Below are positions 18,466 through 27,849 of a DNA stretch of 64,000 bases, in pieces. The notes below the pieces were generated by a model. That model worked only from the letters and a program-made list of their open reading frames with translations, searched no databases and was not told where the DNA came from. Where the stretch lies: assembly GCF_001310225.1 (NCBI RefSeq), contig NZ_CP012898.1:2294001-2358000 (forward strand), written 5' to 3'. The stretch comes from Pseudalgibacter alginicilyticus (GTDB taxonomy: Bacteria; Bacteroidota; Bacteroidia; Flavobacteriales; Flavobacteriaceae). The position numbers and the translations under genes are program-made. Numbering within the stretch: the first letter of the stretch is position 1; each line of letters begins with the position of its first letter.

Positions 18466-19752
18466 TTAATTAAAAGCTGTTTTTATGTCGTTAATTGATA
18501 CTCCAAAAAGTTCTTTTACCAAAGGATTCAATGTTGTTTCATCCCCTTCAATATGATAAGTGGTTTGAATATGTGTGCCACTTTCTTCAGCCTTTAAAGC
18601 TAATGCAGGAGAAGAGGTTTCTAACTCATAAAAAGGCCCTAAAGGTTTAGCTCCAGGTTCTGGTGCGCCATCGTTATAAGCATTAATAACATCTCCACTA
18701 AAAGGTTCTTCTTGAATTTCCCACATCGAGTTTACGTAATCTGTAACATTTTTAGGCTTGTTGTATTTTACAATAGTTAAAATTCCGTTTGCTGAATCGT
18801 AAGAACCTGCGATATCTTTTGCTCTCATTGGCGTTAAACCTATTTTACTTCTGTATTCTCCATCGCCTTTAAAGAAAATGGCATTTTCTTTTACCACCAA
18901 TCTATCTGCGGGTACTTTTCCAAAATACGTGTCGTTTACTACCTTTCCTAATGCAGCATCATCTCCTTGAACATAAGGAATTACAATAGTGGTATTTGGC
19001 GAGTGATTAAACATGCCTAACAACCAAATAGACAATAAACCGCTGTCTTTTTTCCAATCTTTTTTTCCAATATTGATTAATGTATTGGTGGTTTGATATG
19101 CCACAGTTTTTAAATTTTCTGAAAGGGATTGCAAGCCCAATTCTTTTTGAATATCGTCTTTAGAAAGAATAGCTACTTCTCTTTCTATTTCCATATCGAA
19201 CTGGAACCCTGAATAATTTTTTAAAGATGCTTTTTTAGTAAACGTAGCCGAAGTTGCCGATACATTTTTCACCTCAAAAGGTTCTAAATCTATTAATTTT
19301 GGCGTGTACCAATCATCCAAAGTAAATTCACTACCCTTTTCAAAAAAGATAGAGTATTGTCCGCCTTCTGGTCCTAACCAAAAACGCTCTTCTCCTCCGT
19401 AAACGTTGATGTGTTCTTGAATCTCCTCAGACTCAAACAACTCACGATTAATCCAACCATAACTTCTACCAGATTTTCCATCGGCAGAACTTGTCATAAC
19501 GCGACCTTGCAACGCAGCCGAAACTGCTACTTTAGATTGATTACTAGCATCGCTCAGTTCTATTAATTCGATGTAATTTTTCATAAAATTAACATCATCA
19601 TTATAAGTAGCTCCTTCTAAAGCTTTAGTGCTTTGTTGAGCTTCTTTTACAGGCTCTATTTCTTGAGATTTCTTTTTATTATTACAAGCTGTTATTAACA
19701 CAATAGCTAACGTTAAAACCCCTAAATTGGTAATTTTTTGTTGTTGTTTCAT
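18466..19752 (-). CDS. Lipoprotein of unknown function (DUF6786-like)
   Basis: The 428-residue protein has a lipobox ITAC (Cys23) and a Lys-rich linker, then a mostly beta-strand domain with SAALQGRVMTSSADGKSG, INRELF and EERFWLGPEGGQYSIFF near residues 80-140. The pattern resembles Bacteroidota lipoproteins labelled DUF6786 and is reminiscent of a galactose-mutarotase-type beta-sandwich (WLGPEGGQYS), but this is recognition from memory. It lies 1 bp upstream of the GH29 gene and downstream of a GH117-like gene, so a role in processing or binding the sugar ends exposed by those enzymes is plausible. No catalytic residues can be named. Confidence 0.6.
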   Translation of the reverse strand: MKQQQKITNLGVLTLAIVLITACNNKKKSQEIEPVKEAQQSTKALEGATYNDDVNFMKNYIELIELSDASNQSKVAVSAALQGRVMTSSADGKSGRSYGWINRELFESEEIQEHINVYGGEERFWLGPEGGQYSIFFEKGSEFTLDDWYTPKLIDLEPFEVKNVSATSATFTKKASLKNYSGFQFDMEIEREVAILSKDDIQKELGLQSLSENLKTVAYQTTNTLINIGKKDWKKDSGLLSIWLLGMFNHSPNTTIVIPYVQGDDAALGKVVNDTYFGKVPADRLVVKENAIFFKGDGEYRSKIGLTPMRAKDIAGSYDSANGILTIVKYNKPKNVTDYVNSMWEIQEEPFSGDVINAYNDGAPEPGAKPLGPFYELETSSPALALKAEESGTHIQTTYHIEGDETTLNPLVKELFGVSINDIKTAFN

Positions 19753-19792
19753 TGATAAAAAAATTATTAAATGTCTATTATTTCTGTTTAGT

Positions 19793-20776
19793 TTATTCTA
19801 ACCAATTTACATCATAACGATGTAAAAACGGCAAAGAAGTCTCTGTACTTTCTATTTCAAGTCCCCAATTAATACGTGCTGCCTTTCCATCGTCTGAAAA
19901 ATGATTCCATCTAAATCCTCCTCCTGCATCTGGTCCATTTTCAACATCATGCGTTTTCTTAAAATGGTATCCATCATCAGAATACAATACCGAACGAACC
20001 AACTCTGGTGGTCCTGTAACGCCAATCATTGCAGCTACTCCTTTTCCTTGTGGCCAAGCCAATATAGCATGGTTTCCCTGTATAACCGGATTCCCTTTAT
20101 ATTTCACATAAGGGCCTTCGGGTTTATTTGAAATGGCTACTCCCATTTTTGTATGATGTGGAGTTTCACCTAACTTTCTACCTTTATAATACAACCAATA
20201 TTGATTATTTCTCGCAATCAAACAAGCATCATCAATAAGGTGACTGTCAAAATCTTCTTTATTAGCGCTATTGGTTAGTATTGGGTTTGATGGAAGGCGT
20301 TCCCATGGCCCATCAGGAGAATCAGAAACCGCTATTCCTATTTTTGAATCTGGATCAAATCCTTTACCATAATTTTTAGAAGTTCCTGTATAAAAAAGCC
20401 AATATTTTCCTTCTGCCACCATAATATTAGGTGTAAAAACACTACCTGCTTCCCAAGAACCTTGTTTTCCTTTGGATAAGGCCATTCCTTTTTCTGTCCA
20501 ATGATATCCATCTCGAGACGTGGCATACCAAACCGTGGCATCATATCCTGTTTTTAAAGGGCCTTTGGAATACCAAACGTAATACAAATCATTCACTTTA
20601 ATAACATCACTAGGGTCCCTACGAGTCACCCCTTCTTCCTCTCCAATGCCTGTGACTTTAGAATAAGTTATTGTAACCTTTTCAATTTTTTGAGCTTCGA
20701 TTTTAAAAGTCACCAATAAGAAAATTGAAAATATAAATCTTAAAATGCCACTAAACGTCTTTACCTTTTGCATCAT
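19793..20776 (-). CDS. GH117-like five-bladed beta-propeller glycosidase
   Basis: The 327-residue product has a Sec signal (ending about IEAQ, 29) and a compact five-bladed propeller. TRRDPSDVIKV (51-61) carries the Asp (Asp54) that serves as base in GH117, SVFTPNIMV is the second-blade motif, IDDACLI contains Asp183 as the likely second carboxylate and His236 in QGNHAILAWP fits the unusual GH117 acid position. GH117 enzymes release 3,6-anhydro-L-galactose from agar oligosaccharides, but members also occur in fucoidan-type loci with unknown activity. The paralogue at 32338-33393 shares all three positions. It follows the GH141-like gene by 7 bp. A second ATG one codon in is an alternative start. 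Confidence 0.8.
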   Translation of the reverse strand: MMQKVKTFSGILRFIFSIFLLVTFKIEAQKIEKVTITYSKVTGIGEEEGVTRRDPSDVIKVNDLYYVWYSKGPLKTGYDATVWYATSRDGYHWTEKGMALSKGKQGSWEAGSVFTPNIMVAEGKYWLFYTGTSKNYGKGFDPDSKIGIAVSDSPDGPWERLPSNPILTNSANKEDFDSHLIDDACLIARNNQYWLYYKGRKLGETPHHTKMGVAISNKPEGPYVKYKGNPVIQGNHAILAWPQGKGVAAMIGVTGPPELVRSVLYSDDGYHFKKTHDVENGPDAGGGFRWNHFSDDGKAARINWGLEIESTETSLPFLHRYDVNWLE

Positions 20777-20783
20777 AGCATTC

Positions 20784-23168
20784 CTATATTTTTAGTTTGA
20801 TTTGCTTTACCTGCTGATTGCGAACTACTTTTAAATTTACTTTTCCTTTTAGATTTTTAGTTACTTGATTAAATTGAGCTACGTTAGTCGTTTTTATCCC
20901 GTTTACAGCTTGAATTAAGTCGCCTTCTAAAAGACCTCCTTTTACCAAAGCACTTGTATTTAAAATAGCTGAAAGCACAACGCCTCCTTCTTCTTTACTC
21001 ACTCCAAAAGCTGAAAATTCTTCACCCGATAAATTGCTAAAGGTAGCGCCTTGCCATGTTATGCTTTTTTCAACTTCACTTTCATTCTTCTCTTTAGATG
21101 ATATTAAAGTTGGCATTTCTGGAGTACGCGCAATGGCTTTTAAAGAGGGCTTTTTTACACCAAACTGATCCATAGGAAAGTTTTTGAAGCCCATTTTTAA
21201 AGCTGGCGAATTTTCTTTTACTCTAAAATCACCTTTTTCAGGATTGACAAACATAGGATCTCCAAACGTTGAATTTTGATCCCAACCTAAAGTATTGGAA
21301 ATTTTCATCACTTGAGCTTTATCAGCTACGTAAAAATTACGATCTACACTGGTTTCATTTACATAAGGTTCTTTCATGCGTGCAGGTTTGTGGGCAGACA
21401 TAAAGATATTGCTATACACTTGATCTTTGCTCCCATTGTACCAAACATGCGGATGAAAACCATTATTTACCGTAATGTTATTCCATACATGACGACGGAA
21501 GCCTTCGCGTAATTTTAAACCGTGATTCAGCATGACATTATTATAAATGTCATAATTGCTAGATCCATCATCTAAATCAATATCCCATCCATGGTCACAA
21601 CGCCATCTACTATTTCGAATAGTGGTGGTTTCTACAGCATCTAAATAAGGTAAATTCGGTTCTTCATCTATAAATTTTTGTGAAAGCTGACGGTCTTTAT
21701 GCCAAAAACGATCTCTTCCCCAAGAATTGAACGATCCATGATCGTGGGTTTCTAAAACAGTATCAAAAACATCGCACCCTTCTATTAAATGACCTCCCCA
21801 AGTTCCTTCGCTAATATTAATACCTGCACGGGCACAATCGTAAATAGAAACATCGCGAACGGTAATAAATTGCGCCATAGAAATTTGTACGCCTGCTGGC
21901 TGACGTTCTGTACGACCAATACCATGAATTAAACAATCTTCTACCACAGCTTTTGCAGGATAATTGTTTGTTTTAGGTCCTGGAGTACGATCTATTTTTG
22001 ACAAGTCGTTGGTTTCGTGATATTCAAATAATGGATCTCTAACTGCATTTGGGTCGCCTACAAAACAAACACCACTCGCACCGGTATCATGAATATGACA
22101 TCCTTTGATTAAAGTATTACGATTATAATTGTTTACAAAAATGGCATTCCCTCCTACTTGATCAAACTCTGTGTCTAAAATTTTAATCGCTTCTGTGCCT
22201 GTTAAAAAGAAAGCGCCTCCGCGATAAATTGCCCAATCAGAACGTAAAAGAGGTTCTTTAGAATCCATAAAAGTTCTAGCCGCATGGCGAACTACAAAAC
22301 CTTGTAAGGTGATGTTTTTTACAGGATTTTTTTCAGAGCCTTTAAATTCAATCAAATGTCTTAAACGTACCACCTCAACTTTTGCTTTGTTTACATCTAC
22401 ACCAGATTTAGGTTTGTAATAAAGGGTGTTTTTTTTAGCATTATGGTACCATTCTCCTTCGGCATCTAATTCTTCAAAAATATTTTCTACCATTCGGTAT
22501 TCCTTATGCATTCCCATCTGACGGTTATTTTGCCAACCACCTTCATATTTTAATTTGTCTCCTTCTTTTCCAGTGATGCGATAATGATACCCTCCCCATC
22601 TGGCACGATGCATGGCATGAATATAACCACCTTCAGGGTTTTCCCATTGCGCAACACGTTCGTTTGAAAATGCATCTGCTGCATAACCTTGGTAAGGTTC
22701 TGCTTTTTTGGCTGCATCGTAATTAGGATAACGAGCCATTCGCTGATTTTCACCATTGATAAACACCTGATCTATTTTTAAACCTTTAGGCGTTTTTGCC
22801 ATAAAAATTCCATCACGATAAAAATCCCACTTCAAATCCAACACAACACCACCACTTAAAATAGCACCTCCTTCATTTTTAGCTCGATAAACAATAGGAT
22901 ATTTTTCTGAACCTGAATCTTCTGCTGTGAACACAATGGTTTCTGGAAGATAATACACACCATCTCCTACATAAATATTAATTATTTCCTTTCCAGCCTT
23001 TTTACGTGCTAATTCCTGAGCTTTTTGCAAGGTAGCTACCGGGTTATTTATTGAACCATCGTTCTTATCATTTCCATCATTACTCACATAAATATCCAAT
23101 CCATAACTGGAGCCAGAGATTAGAATAAATGTGACAAGACAGAGTAGTAATGTGTTAAAATGTTTCAT
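20784..23168 (-). CDS. GH141-like parallel beta-helix enzyme with C-terminal PDZ domain
   Basis: This 794-residue exported protein (signal to about residue 23) begins with DIYVSNDGNDKNDGS, NPVATLQKAQELA, DGVYYLPETIVF and YRAKNEGGAILSGG, the usual opening of beta-helix glycosidases such as GH141. A long parallel beta-helix follows (about 150-650) with ITLQGFVVRHAARTF, GCHIHDTGASGV, WRCDHGWDIDLDDGSSNYDIYN and NNGFHPHVW; the Asp-rich DIDLDDGSSN segment is a likely active-site region. Residues about 700-794 form a PDZ domain (GGLLEGDLIQAVNGIKTTN). GH141 includes alpha-L-fucosidase and xylanase activities, and fucoidan degraders carry many members. It lies 55 bp after a sulfatase and 7 bp before a GH117-like gene. 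An endo-acting role cannot be excluded. Confidence 0.7.
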   Translation of the reverse strand: MKHFNTLLLCLVTFILISGSSYGLDIYVSNDGNDKNDGSINNPVATLQKAQELARKKAGKEIINIYVGDGVYYLPETIVFTAEDSGSEKYPIVYRAKNEGGAILSGGVVLDLKWDFYRDGIFMAKTPKGLKIDQVFINGENQRMARYPNYDAAKKAEPYQGYAADAFSNERVAQWENPEGGYIHAMHRARWGGYHYRITGKEGDKLKYEGGWQNNRQMGMHKEYRMVENIFEELDAEGEWYHNAKKNTLYYKPKSGVDVNKAKVEVVRLRHLIEFKGSEKNPVKNITLQGFVVRHAARTFMDSKEPLLRSDWAIYRGGAFFLTGTEAIKILDTEFDQVGGNAIFVNNYNRNTLIKGCHIHDTGASGVCFVGDPNAVRDPLFEYHETNDLSKIDRTPGPKTNNYPAKAVVEDCLIHGIGRTERQPAGVQISMAQFITVRDVSIYDCARAGINISEGTWGGHLIEGCDVFDTVLETHDHGSFNSWGRDRFWHKDRQLSQKFIDEEPNLPYLDAVETTTIRNSRWRCDHGWDIDLDDGSSNYDIYNNVMLNHGLKLREGFRRHVWNNITVNNGFHPHVWYNGSKDQVYSNIFMSAHKPARMKEPYVNETSVDRNFYVADKAQVMKISNTLGWDQNSTFGDPMFVNPEKGDFRVKENSPALKMGFKNFPMDQFGVKKPSLKAIARTPEMPTLISSKEKNESEVEKSITWQGATFSNLSGEEFSAFGVSKEEGGVVLSAILNTSALVKGGLLEGDLIQAVNGIKTTNVAQFNQVTKNLKGKVNLKVVRNQQVKQIKLKI

Positions 23169-23223
23169 GTTTATAGTATTGGTTTTAGTTGTATTTTTAG
23201 GATAATTACCATCCTTAGTTTTT

Positions 23224-24738
23224 TTATTTTGCTATATCTTCAGCATATATATTTATTTCTCTATCATTTTGTTGTGGCATACCAGGTGTACTTCTACCAG
23301 CGTCCACATAAGACTGTAATAAATTTATGAGTTCTTTTACCTTTTCTGGATGTTCCGCCTGAAGATTATGTTTTTCTTCTAAATCTTTTGACAAGTTAAA
23401 AAGCTGAACAGGAGGCAAACCAGAAGGTGTTTTTCCTGCTCTTGGATAACTCCACCCACCAGAACCTGGACAAATTGCCAGTTTCCAACCTCCTTTTCTA
23501 ATGGCAAAAGATCCGTTTATGGAATGATGAACTATGGCTTCCCTATCATTGATTGATGGATTTTTTAATGTTGGAAGAAAAGAAATCCCATCTACCCCAG
23601 AAGCATCATCTAACGGGGTCCCTAATATTTCTGAACAGGTACTAATAAAATCTGTCGTACATGTGAGTCTATCGGTTTTGGTACCCGCTTTAACAACGGA
23701 TGGCCAACGAACGATAAAAGGCACACGATGACCACCTTCATAAATATCTGCTTTGTGCCCTCTTAAATTACCGTTTGGATAATGTCCTTTTTCAATAAGG
23801 TCAGTAATCTTAGCAGCTGGAGAACAACCATTGTCCGTTGAGAAAATCACAAGAGTATTTTCATTCAAATCATGTTTATCGAGCGTCTTAAGTACCTCAC
23901 CCACAACCCAATCTGTTTCCATTATAAAATCACCATATTTACCAATCGAGGACTTTCCCTGCCATTTTTTGCTCGGCACAATGGGTGTATGTGGTGATGT
24001 TAATGGTAAATACAAAAAGAAAGGTTTATCATTTTTAGCTCTTTCATCAATGTACGCAACCGATTTTTTGGCAAAATCCCTTAAGCAATCTATGGCTTCA
24101 AAATCGGCTGTAGCGGCCCCTTTTCTTGGAAATGCTTTTGTTACTATAGGAATATTTGTAGCATATTCGTTTTCAATATAAACATAAGGAGGCATATCCA
24201 AAGAAGCAGTTATTCCAAAAAAATAATCAAATCCATTACTCGTAGGTGTTATAGCAGGCTTGCTATAATCTATATTCCATCCTTTTCCTTCTTGCCCCTC
24301 TTTATTTTTATAATCAGCAATTGTCTGCCAGCCAATACCTAAGTGCCATTTACCTATACAAGCTGTATGATAACCTGCTTCCTTTAAAAAACTCGCCACT
24401 GTTACTTCCTCTTTCTTAATTAAAGGCGCTTCTGTTGGGTTGCCAAATACATGATTAGCAAGTCTAGTCCGCCAATTATAGCGACCAGTTAGCAATGAAT
24501 AGCGTGATGGCGTACATACTGATGAAGACGTATGTGCATCTGTAAATTGCATCCCCTCATTTACCAAACGATCTAAATGTGGTGTATGAGCTTTTCCATA
24601 ATTATTAGAAATATCACCTATTCCCATATCATCAGCAAAAATGAAAATGATATTGGGCGTATCTTGAGCTTGCATTTTTGAAGTACTTATACAGGCCACC
24701 AATAGGAAACAATAAAGACTTTTTAAGTATGTATTCAT
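23224..24738 (-). CDS. Family S1 sulfatase (C-T-P-S-R active site)
   Basis: The chosen ATG (24738) gives 504 residues and a clean signal peptide (MNTYLKSL to about MQAQ, 25). The upstream ATG at 24798 would run 59 bp into the preceding sulfatase gene. FADDMG holds the first metal ligands, Cys75 in CTPSR is the formylglycine site, GKWHLG and SPHTP follow, and the late metal motif is STDNG. RYNWR after the active site and SGGWSYP near the C-terminus are shared with the sulfatases at 46737 and 24740, which form one paralogue group. The end GRSTPGMPQQND is nearly repeated in the 46737 protein. The gene follows the 24740 sulfatase by 1 bp. Confidence 0.96.
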   Translation of the reverse strand: MNTYLKSLYCFLLVACISTSKMQAQDTPNIIFIFADDMGIGDISNNYGKAHTPHLDRLVNEGMQFTDAHTSSSVCTPSRYSLLTGRYNWRTRLANHVFGNPTEAPLIKKEEVTVASFLKEAGYHTACIGKWHLGIGWQTIADYKNKEGQEGKGWNIDYSKPAITPTSNGFDYFFGITASLDMPPYVYIENEYATNIPIVTKAFPRKGAATADFEAIDCLRDFAKKSVAYIDERAKNDKPFFLYLPLTSPHTPIVPSKKWQGKSSIGKYGDFIMETDWVVGEVLKTLDKHDLNENTLVIFSTDNGCSPAAKITDLIEKGHYPNGNLRGHKADIYEGGHRVPFIVRWPSVVKAGTKTDRLTCTTDFISTCSEILGTPLDDASGVDGISFLPTLKNPSINDREAIVHHSINGSFAIRKGGWKLAICPGSGGWSYPRAGKTPSGLPPVQLFNLSKDLEEKHNLQAEHPEKVKELINLLQSYVDAGRSTPGMPQQNDREINIYAEDIAK

Positions 24739-24739
24739 G

Positions 24740-26248
24740 TTATTTTTCATTTTTCCACAATATAATATTATCGATATCATTTTTAAGAACCGTTCCATTA
24801 CGTGTAGCTCCAGAATAGATATCTGTTTTTAAATCTTTTAAAAGTTGTTTTACTATTTCTGGCTCTGTTTCATATAAATTTGTCGTTTCACTAGGGTCTT
24901 TTTCCAAGTTATACAACTGCGCTATTGGAGCATTTTCTGCTACTTCATGTTCTCGTGGAGCTGTCCAACCACCAGAACCTTTTGCTAAAAGTAACTTCCA
25001 TTTTCCTTGCCTGTAAGCAAAATGACCACTTATTGAATGATGAATAACACCATTACGCTCTGAGTTAATAGGTTTTTGCTTTAATGCTGGTAAAAAGCTA
25101 AAACTATCTTCTGCTCCGTTTGACGGAAGTGAAGTTTTCGTAATTTCGGAGATGGTTGCAAACAAATCGGTTAAACATATTAATTCTTTTGACTCAGTTC
25201 CTTCTTTTACCAAAACTGGCCAACGAACAATAAAAGGAATCCTATGTCCACCATCCCATAAATCGGCTTTAGACCCCCTCATATGCGCACTAACATAATG
25301 GCCTTTTTCTGCCAATGCAGGAATATTTGCAGCTTTGGATGCTCCATTATCGCTTGTAAAAATTATTAACGTGTTTTCTGATAAACCATTTTTTTCTAAC
25401 GCTTTAGAAACTTCACCAATCACATTATCGGTTTCCATCACAAAATCACCATAAGGACCTAATTCACTTTTTCCTTGCCAATCGGCCGAAGGGACTATGG
25501 GTGTATGAGGAGAACCTAAGGGAAGGTATAAGAAAAAAGGCGTGTTTTTATCTTTAGCCCTTTCGTTAATGTATGTTACCGAATTCTTTGTTAATGAAGG
25601 CAAAAAATTAATTTCGTCTTCATGCTTAATTACCTTGTCATTTTCTATAATTTCCTTCATACTTCCTGCATGATGAATCCCATAAAAATAATCAAAGCCT
25701 CTGGTAATAGGTCCATCTGGTATGTTTGTACCAATAGGAGCTTTAAAACCTTTTTTGTTTTTTGGTTTCTCAAGTAATTTTCCTGTACTAGGATTTAAAT
25801 AGTTAAAATTCATATGCCATTTTCCTAAAATTGCAGTATGATACCCTAATTTTTTAAGATGACTTGCTACTGTAGGACGGTTTTCCACAATTAAATTATC
25901 TCTATATCCTTGTACTACTCCACTTTGTAATTTAGTTCGCCAACTATACCTACCTGTCATGATCCCATATCTAGTAGGAGTGCAAACTGCAGAACCTGAA
26001 TGTGCATCAGTAAACACCATACCCTGATTCGCTAACTTATCTGCATTAGGTGTTACCATTTTGGAAATTTTAGGTGCTAGTGCATGTACATCGCCATACC
26101 CCAAATCATCACAAATAATATAGACGATATTAGGACGAGTTACAACCCTTTTTCCTGATTGCAGTTTCTTATTCTTAGCTAATGAAACACCAGAACCAAC
26201 AGCTAATAAAACAAACGATAAAATAAATTTTTGAACTATTTTCCCCAT
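24740..26248 (-). CDS. Family S1 sulfatase with C-T-P-T-R active site
   Basis: This 502-residue exported sulfatase has a signal to about residue 24. CDDLG supplies the metal pair (Asp47, Asp48). The formylglycine segment is CTPTR with Cys89, so the Ser of the C-x-P-S-R consensus is Thr. GKWHMN, SPHTP and FTSDNG are present. It belongs to the same group as the proteins at 23224 and 46737 (RYSWR, SGGWTAP, TRNGTVLKND). It is the middle of four consecutive sulfatase genes (29268 to 23224), 10 bp after one and 1 bp before the next, which looks like tandem expansion. Preferred sulfate position unknown. Confidence 0.96.
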   Translation of the reverse strand: MGKIVQKFILSFVLLAVGSGVSLAKNKKLQSGKRVVTRPNIVYIICDDLGYGDVHALAPKISKMVTPNADKLANQGMVFTDAHSGSAVCTPTRYGIMTGRYSWRTKLQSGVVQGYRDNLIVENRPTVASHLKKLGYHTAILGKWHMNFNYLNPSTGKLLEKPKNKKGFKAPIGTNIPDGPITRGFDYFYGIHHAGSMKEIIENDKVIKHEDEINFLPSLTKNSVTYINERAKDKNTPFFLYLPLGSPHTPIVPSADWQGKSELGPYGDFVMETDNVIGEVSKALEKNGLSENTLIIFTSDNGASKAANIPALAEKGHYVSAHMRGSKADLWDGGHRIPFIVRWPVLVKEGTESKELICLTDLFATISEITKTSLPSNGAEDSFSFLPALKQKPINSERNGVIHHSISGHFAYRQGKWKLLLAKGSGGWTAPREHEVAENAPIAQLYNLEKDPSETTNLYETEPEIVKQLLKDLKTDIYSGATRNGTVLKNDIDNIILWKNEK

Positions 26249-26258
26249 ATTTTCTTTA

Positions 26259-27839
26259 TTATTTTTTAGGTCTATAAGTATCTAAAACAGCTTCCATTTC
26301 TTTGACTACTTCAGGAAATTGATTGTACACATTGGTAGTTTGATATTTATCTTTTTCTAAATCGTACAACTGAGCAACTTGAGCAGTTTCTTTTAGCTTT
26401 CCGTTTTCCATGTCGCTATTTTTTCCTCCTACAAAATTTACTGCTGGTGCACCGCCCCAAGCATGATGGTGTGGTTTTGACCCACCAAAACCACCACTTC
26501 CTTTTGCTGGAATGTACATCCACTTTCCTTTACGAAGCGATAAATGTGTAGACTTATGCGGTGCAAGAAGTAACTCGTTTCGAATAGGTTCACTAGGATT
26601 ATCGATAAATGCAGGTAATACATTTATACTATCTAAATTCTCTAAACTGTTCGGATTTTGCCCTGTAACAGCCATAAATGTTGCCAACATATCTACATTA
26701 CAAATTAATTGGTCAGAAACGGTTCCTGGTGCAATTTTCCCTGGCCATTTGGCTATAAATGGAATTCTGTGTCCGCCTTCCCAAACACCAAATTTAAATC
26801 CTAATAAATCACCATTAATTTTATGTCCCGCTTTTACAGCATTACGTCCACCTAAATTTAACATCGCCCCGTTATCGCTGGTAAAAATAATTAATGTATT
26901 GTCTGCAACACCTTGTTTTTCTAGGGTAGACATTACTTGACCAACCATCCAATCTAACTCTTGAATAAAATCACCATAAAGTTCGGCATCGCTTTTTCCT
27001 TGAAAATTAGTTCCTGGAGTAAAAGGATGATGAATATGCGTCGTTGCAAAATATAAAAAGAAAGGATCATTTTTTTTGTTGGTTGTTTTTTCTGTAATCC
27101 AATCCACAGCTTTACCAGCCAACACTTCGCCTACGGTATAATCATTGTACAATTTATGAGCATCAACAGCACCATTAAACATATTTTGTGTTCTTTGAGA
27201 TGCTTCTGGCGGAATTGGTGTTATTGGAGTAACTTCTTTGTCTTTTCCTCTACCTACAAAAACCAACGGATCTTTTGGATCACTTCCAACCACATTAGTA
27301 TTTTCAACATACACATAAGGTGGCGCACTATTTACTAATGGCACTCCATAATAATAATCGAAACCTAAATCATTTGGCCCTGGACTTAAAGGTTCTTGCC
27401 AATCATTTTTTCCTTTTTTAAATCCTAAATGCCATTTTCCTAAAGCTGCCGTAGCATAACCACTATTTTTAAATACATCGGCAATGGTAATTTGTTCTGT
27501 ATCGATTAATAATTCCGATGGTACTGCAGCGGGTCCCCAAATGCCTTTTCCGCTATTACCGCGAACAGGATATTGCCCTGTTAATAAAGCATAACGAGAC
27601 GGTGTACAAACTGCAGATGCGGAGTGAGCATCGGTAAACATTTTTCCTTCGTTTGCCAGTTTATCAATATTAGGTGTTTTTACTTTGGTGGCGCCGTAAC
27701 AACCCAGATCGCCATAACCTAAATCGTCCACCAAAATATAAACGACATTGGGTTTTTCTTGAGCTTGGATTTTTATTGTACTACTTATAAAAAATAAACA
27801 AACACTTAATGTTAGTGATATTCCTAATTTTATTTTCAT
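26259..27839 (-). CDS. Family S1 sulfatase (C-T-P-S-R active site)
   Basis: The ATG at 27839 gives 526 residues with a good signal peptide (MKIKLGISLT to about IQAQ, 27); an upstream ATG at 27875 would overlap the preceding gene. VDDLGYGD, Cys78 in CTPSR, GKWHLGF, THIHHPF and FTSDNG are the catalytic motifs. It pairs closely with the sulfatase at 36623-38260: both have GPNDLGFDYYYG/GPLELGFDYFYG, PPYVYVEN, ADNTLxIFTSDNG and a C-terminal SGGF segment followed by a Gly/His-rich loop. Two close paralogues suggest recognition of similar residues in different contexts. It lies in the run of four sulfatase genes, 10 bp from each neighbour. Confidence 0.96.
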   Translation of the reverse strand: MKIKLGISLTLSVCLFFISSTIKIQAQEKPNVVYILVDDLGYGDLGCYGATKVKTPNIDKLANEGKMFTDAHSASAVCTPSRYALLTGQYPVRGNSGKGIWGPAAVPSELLIDTEQITIADVFKNSGYATAALGKWHLGFKKGKNDWQEPLSPGPNDLGFDYYYGVPLVNSAPPYVYVENTNVVGSDPKDPLVFVGRGKDKEVTPITPIPPEASQRTQNMFNGAVDAHKLYNDYTVGEVLAGKAVDWITEKTTNKKNDPFFLYFATTHIHHPFTPGTNFQGKSDAELYGDFIQELDWMVGQVMSTLEKQGVADNTLIIFTSDNGAMLNLGGRNAVKAGHKINGDLLGFKFGVWEGGHRIPFIAKWPGKIAPGTVSDQLICNVDMLATFMAVTGQNPNSLENLDSINVLPAFIDNPSEPIRNELLLAPHKSTHLSLRKGKWMYIPAKGSGGFGGSKPHHHAWGGAPAVNFVGGKNSDMENGKLKETAQVAQLYDLEKDKYQTTNVYNQFPEVVKEMEAVLDTYRPKK

Positions 27840-27849
27840 GGTTTTCGAT

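Noticed and set aside
24739-24798. Longer N-terminus for the 23224 sulfatase
   Set aside because: The extension overlaps the upstream gene by 59 bp and precedes a normal signal peptide start at 24738.
26512-26940. Plus-strand open frame of 142 codons
   Set aside because: Antisense to a clear sulfatase gene; similar mirror frames recur opposite other sulfatases at the same motif positions.
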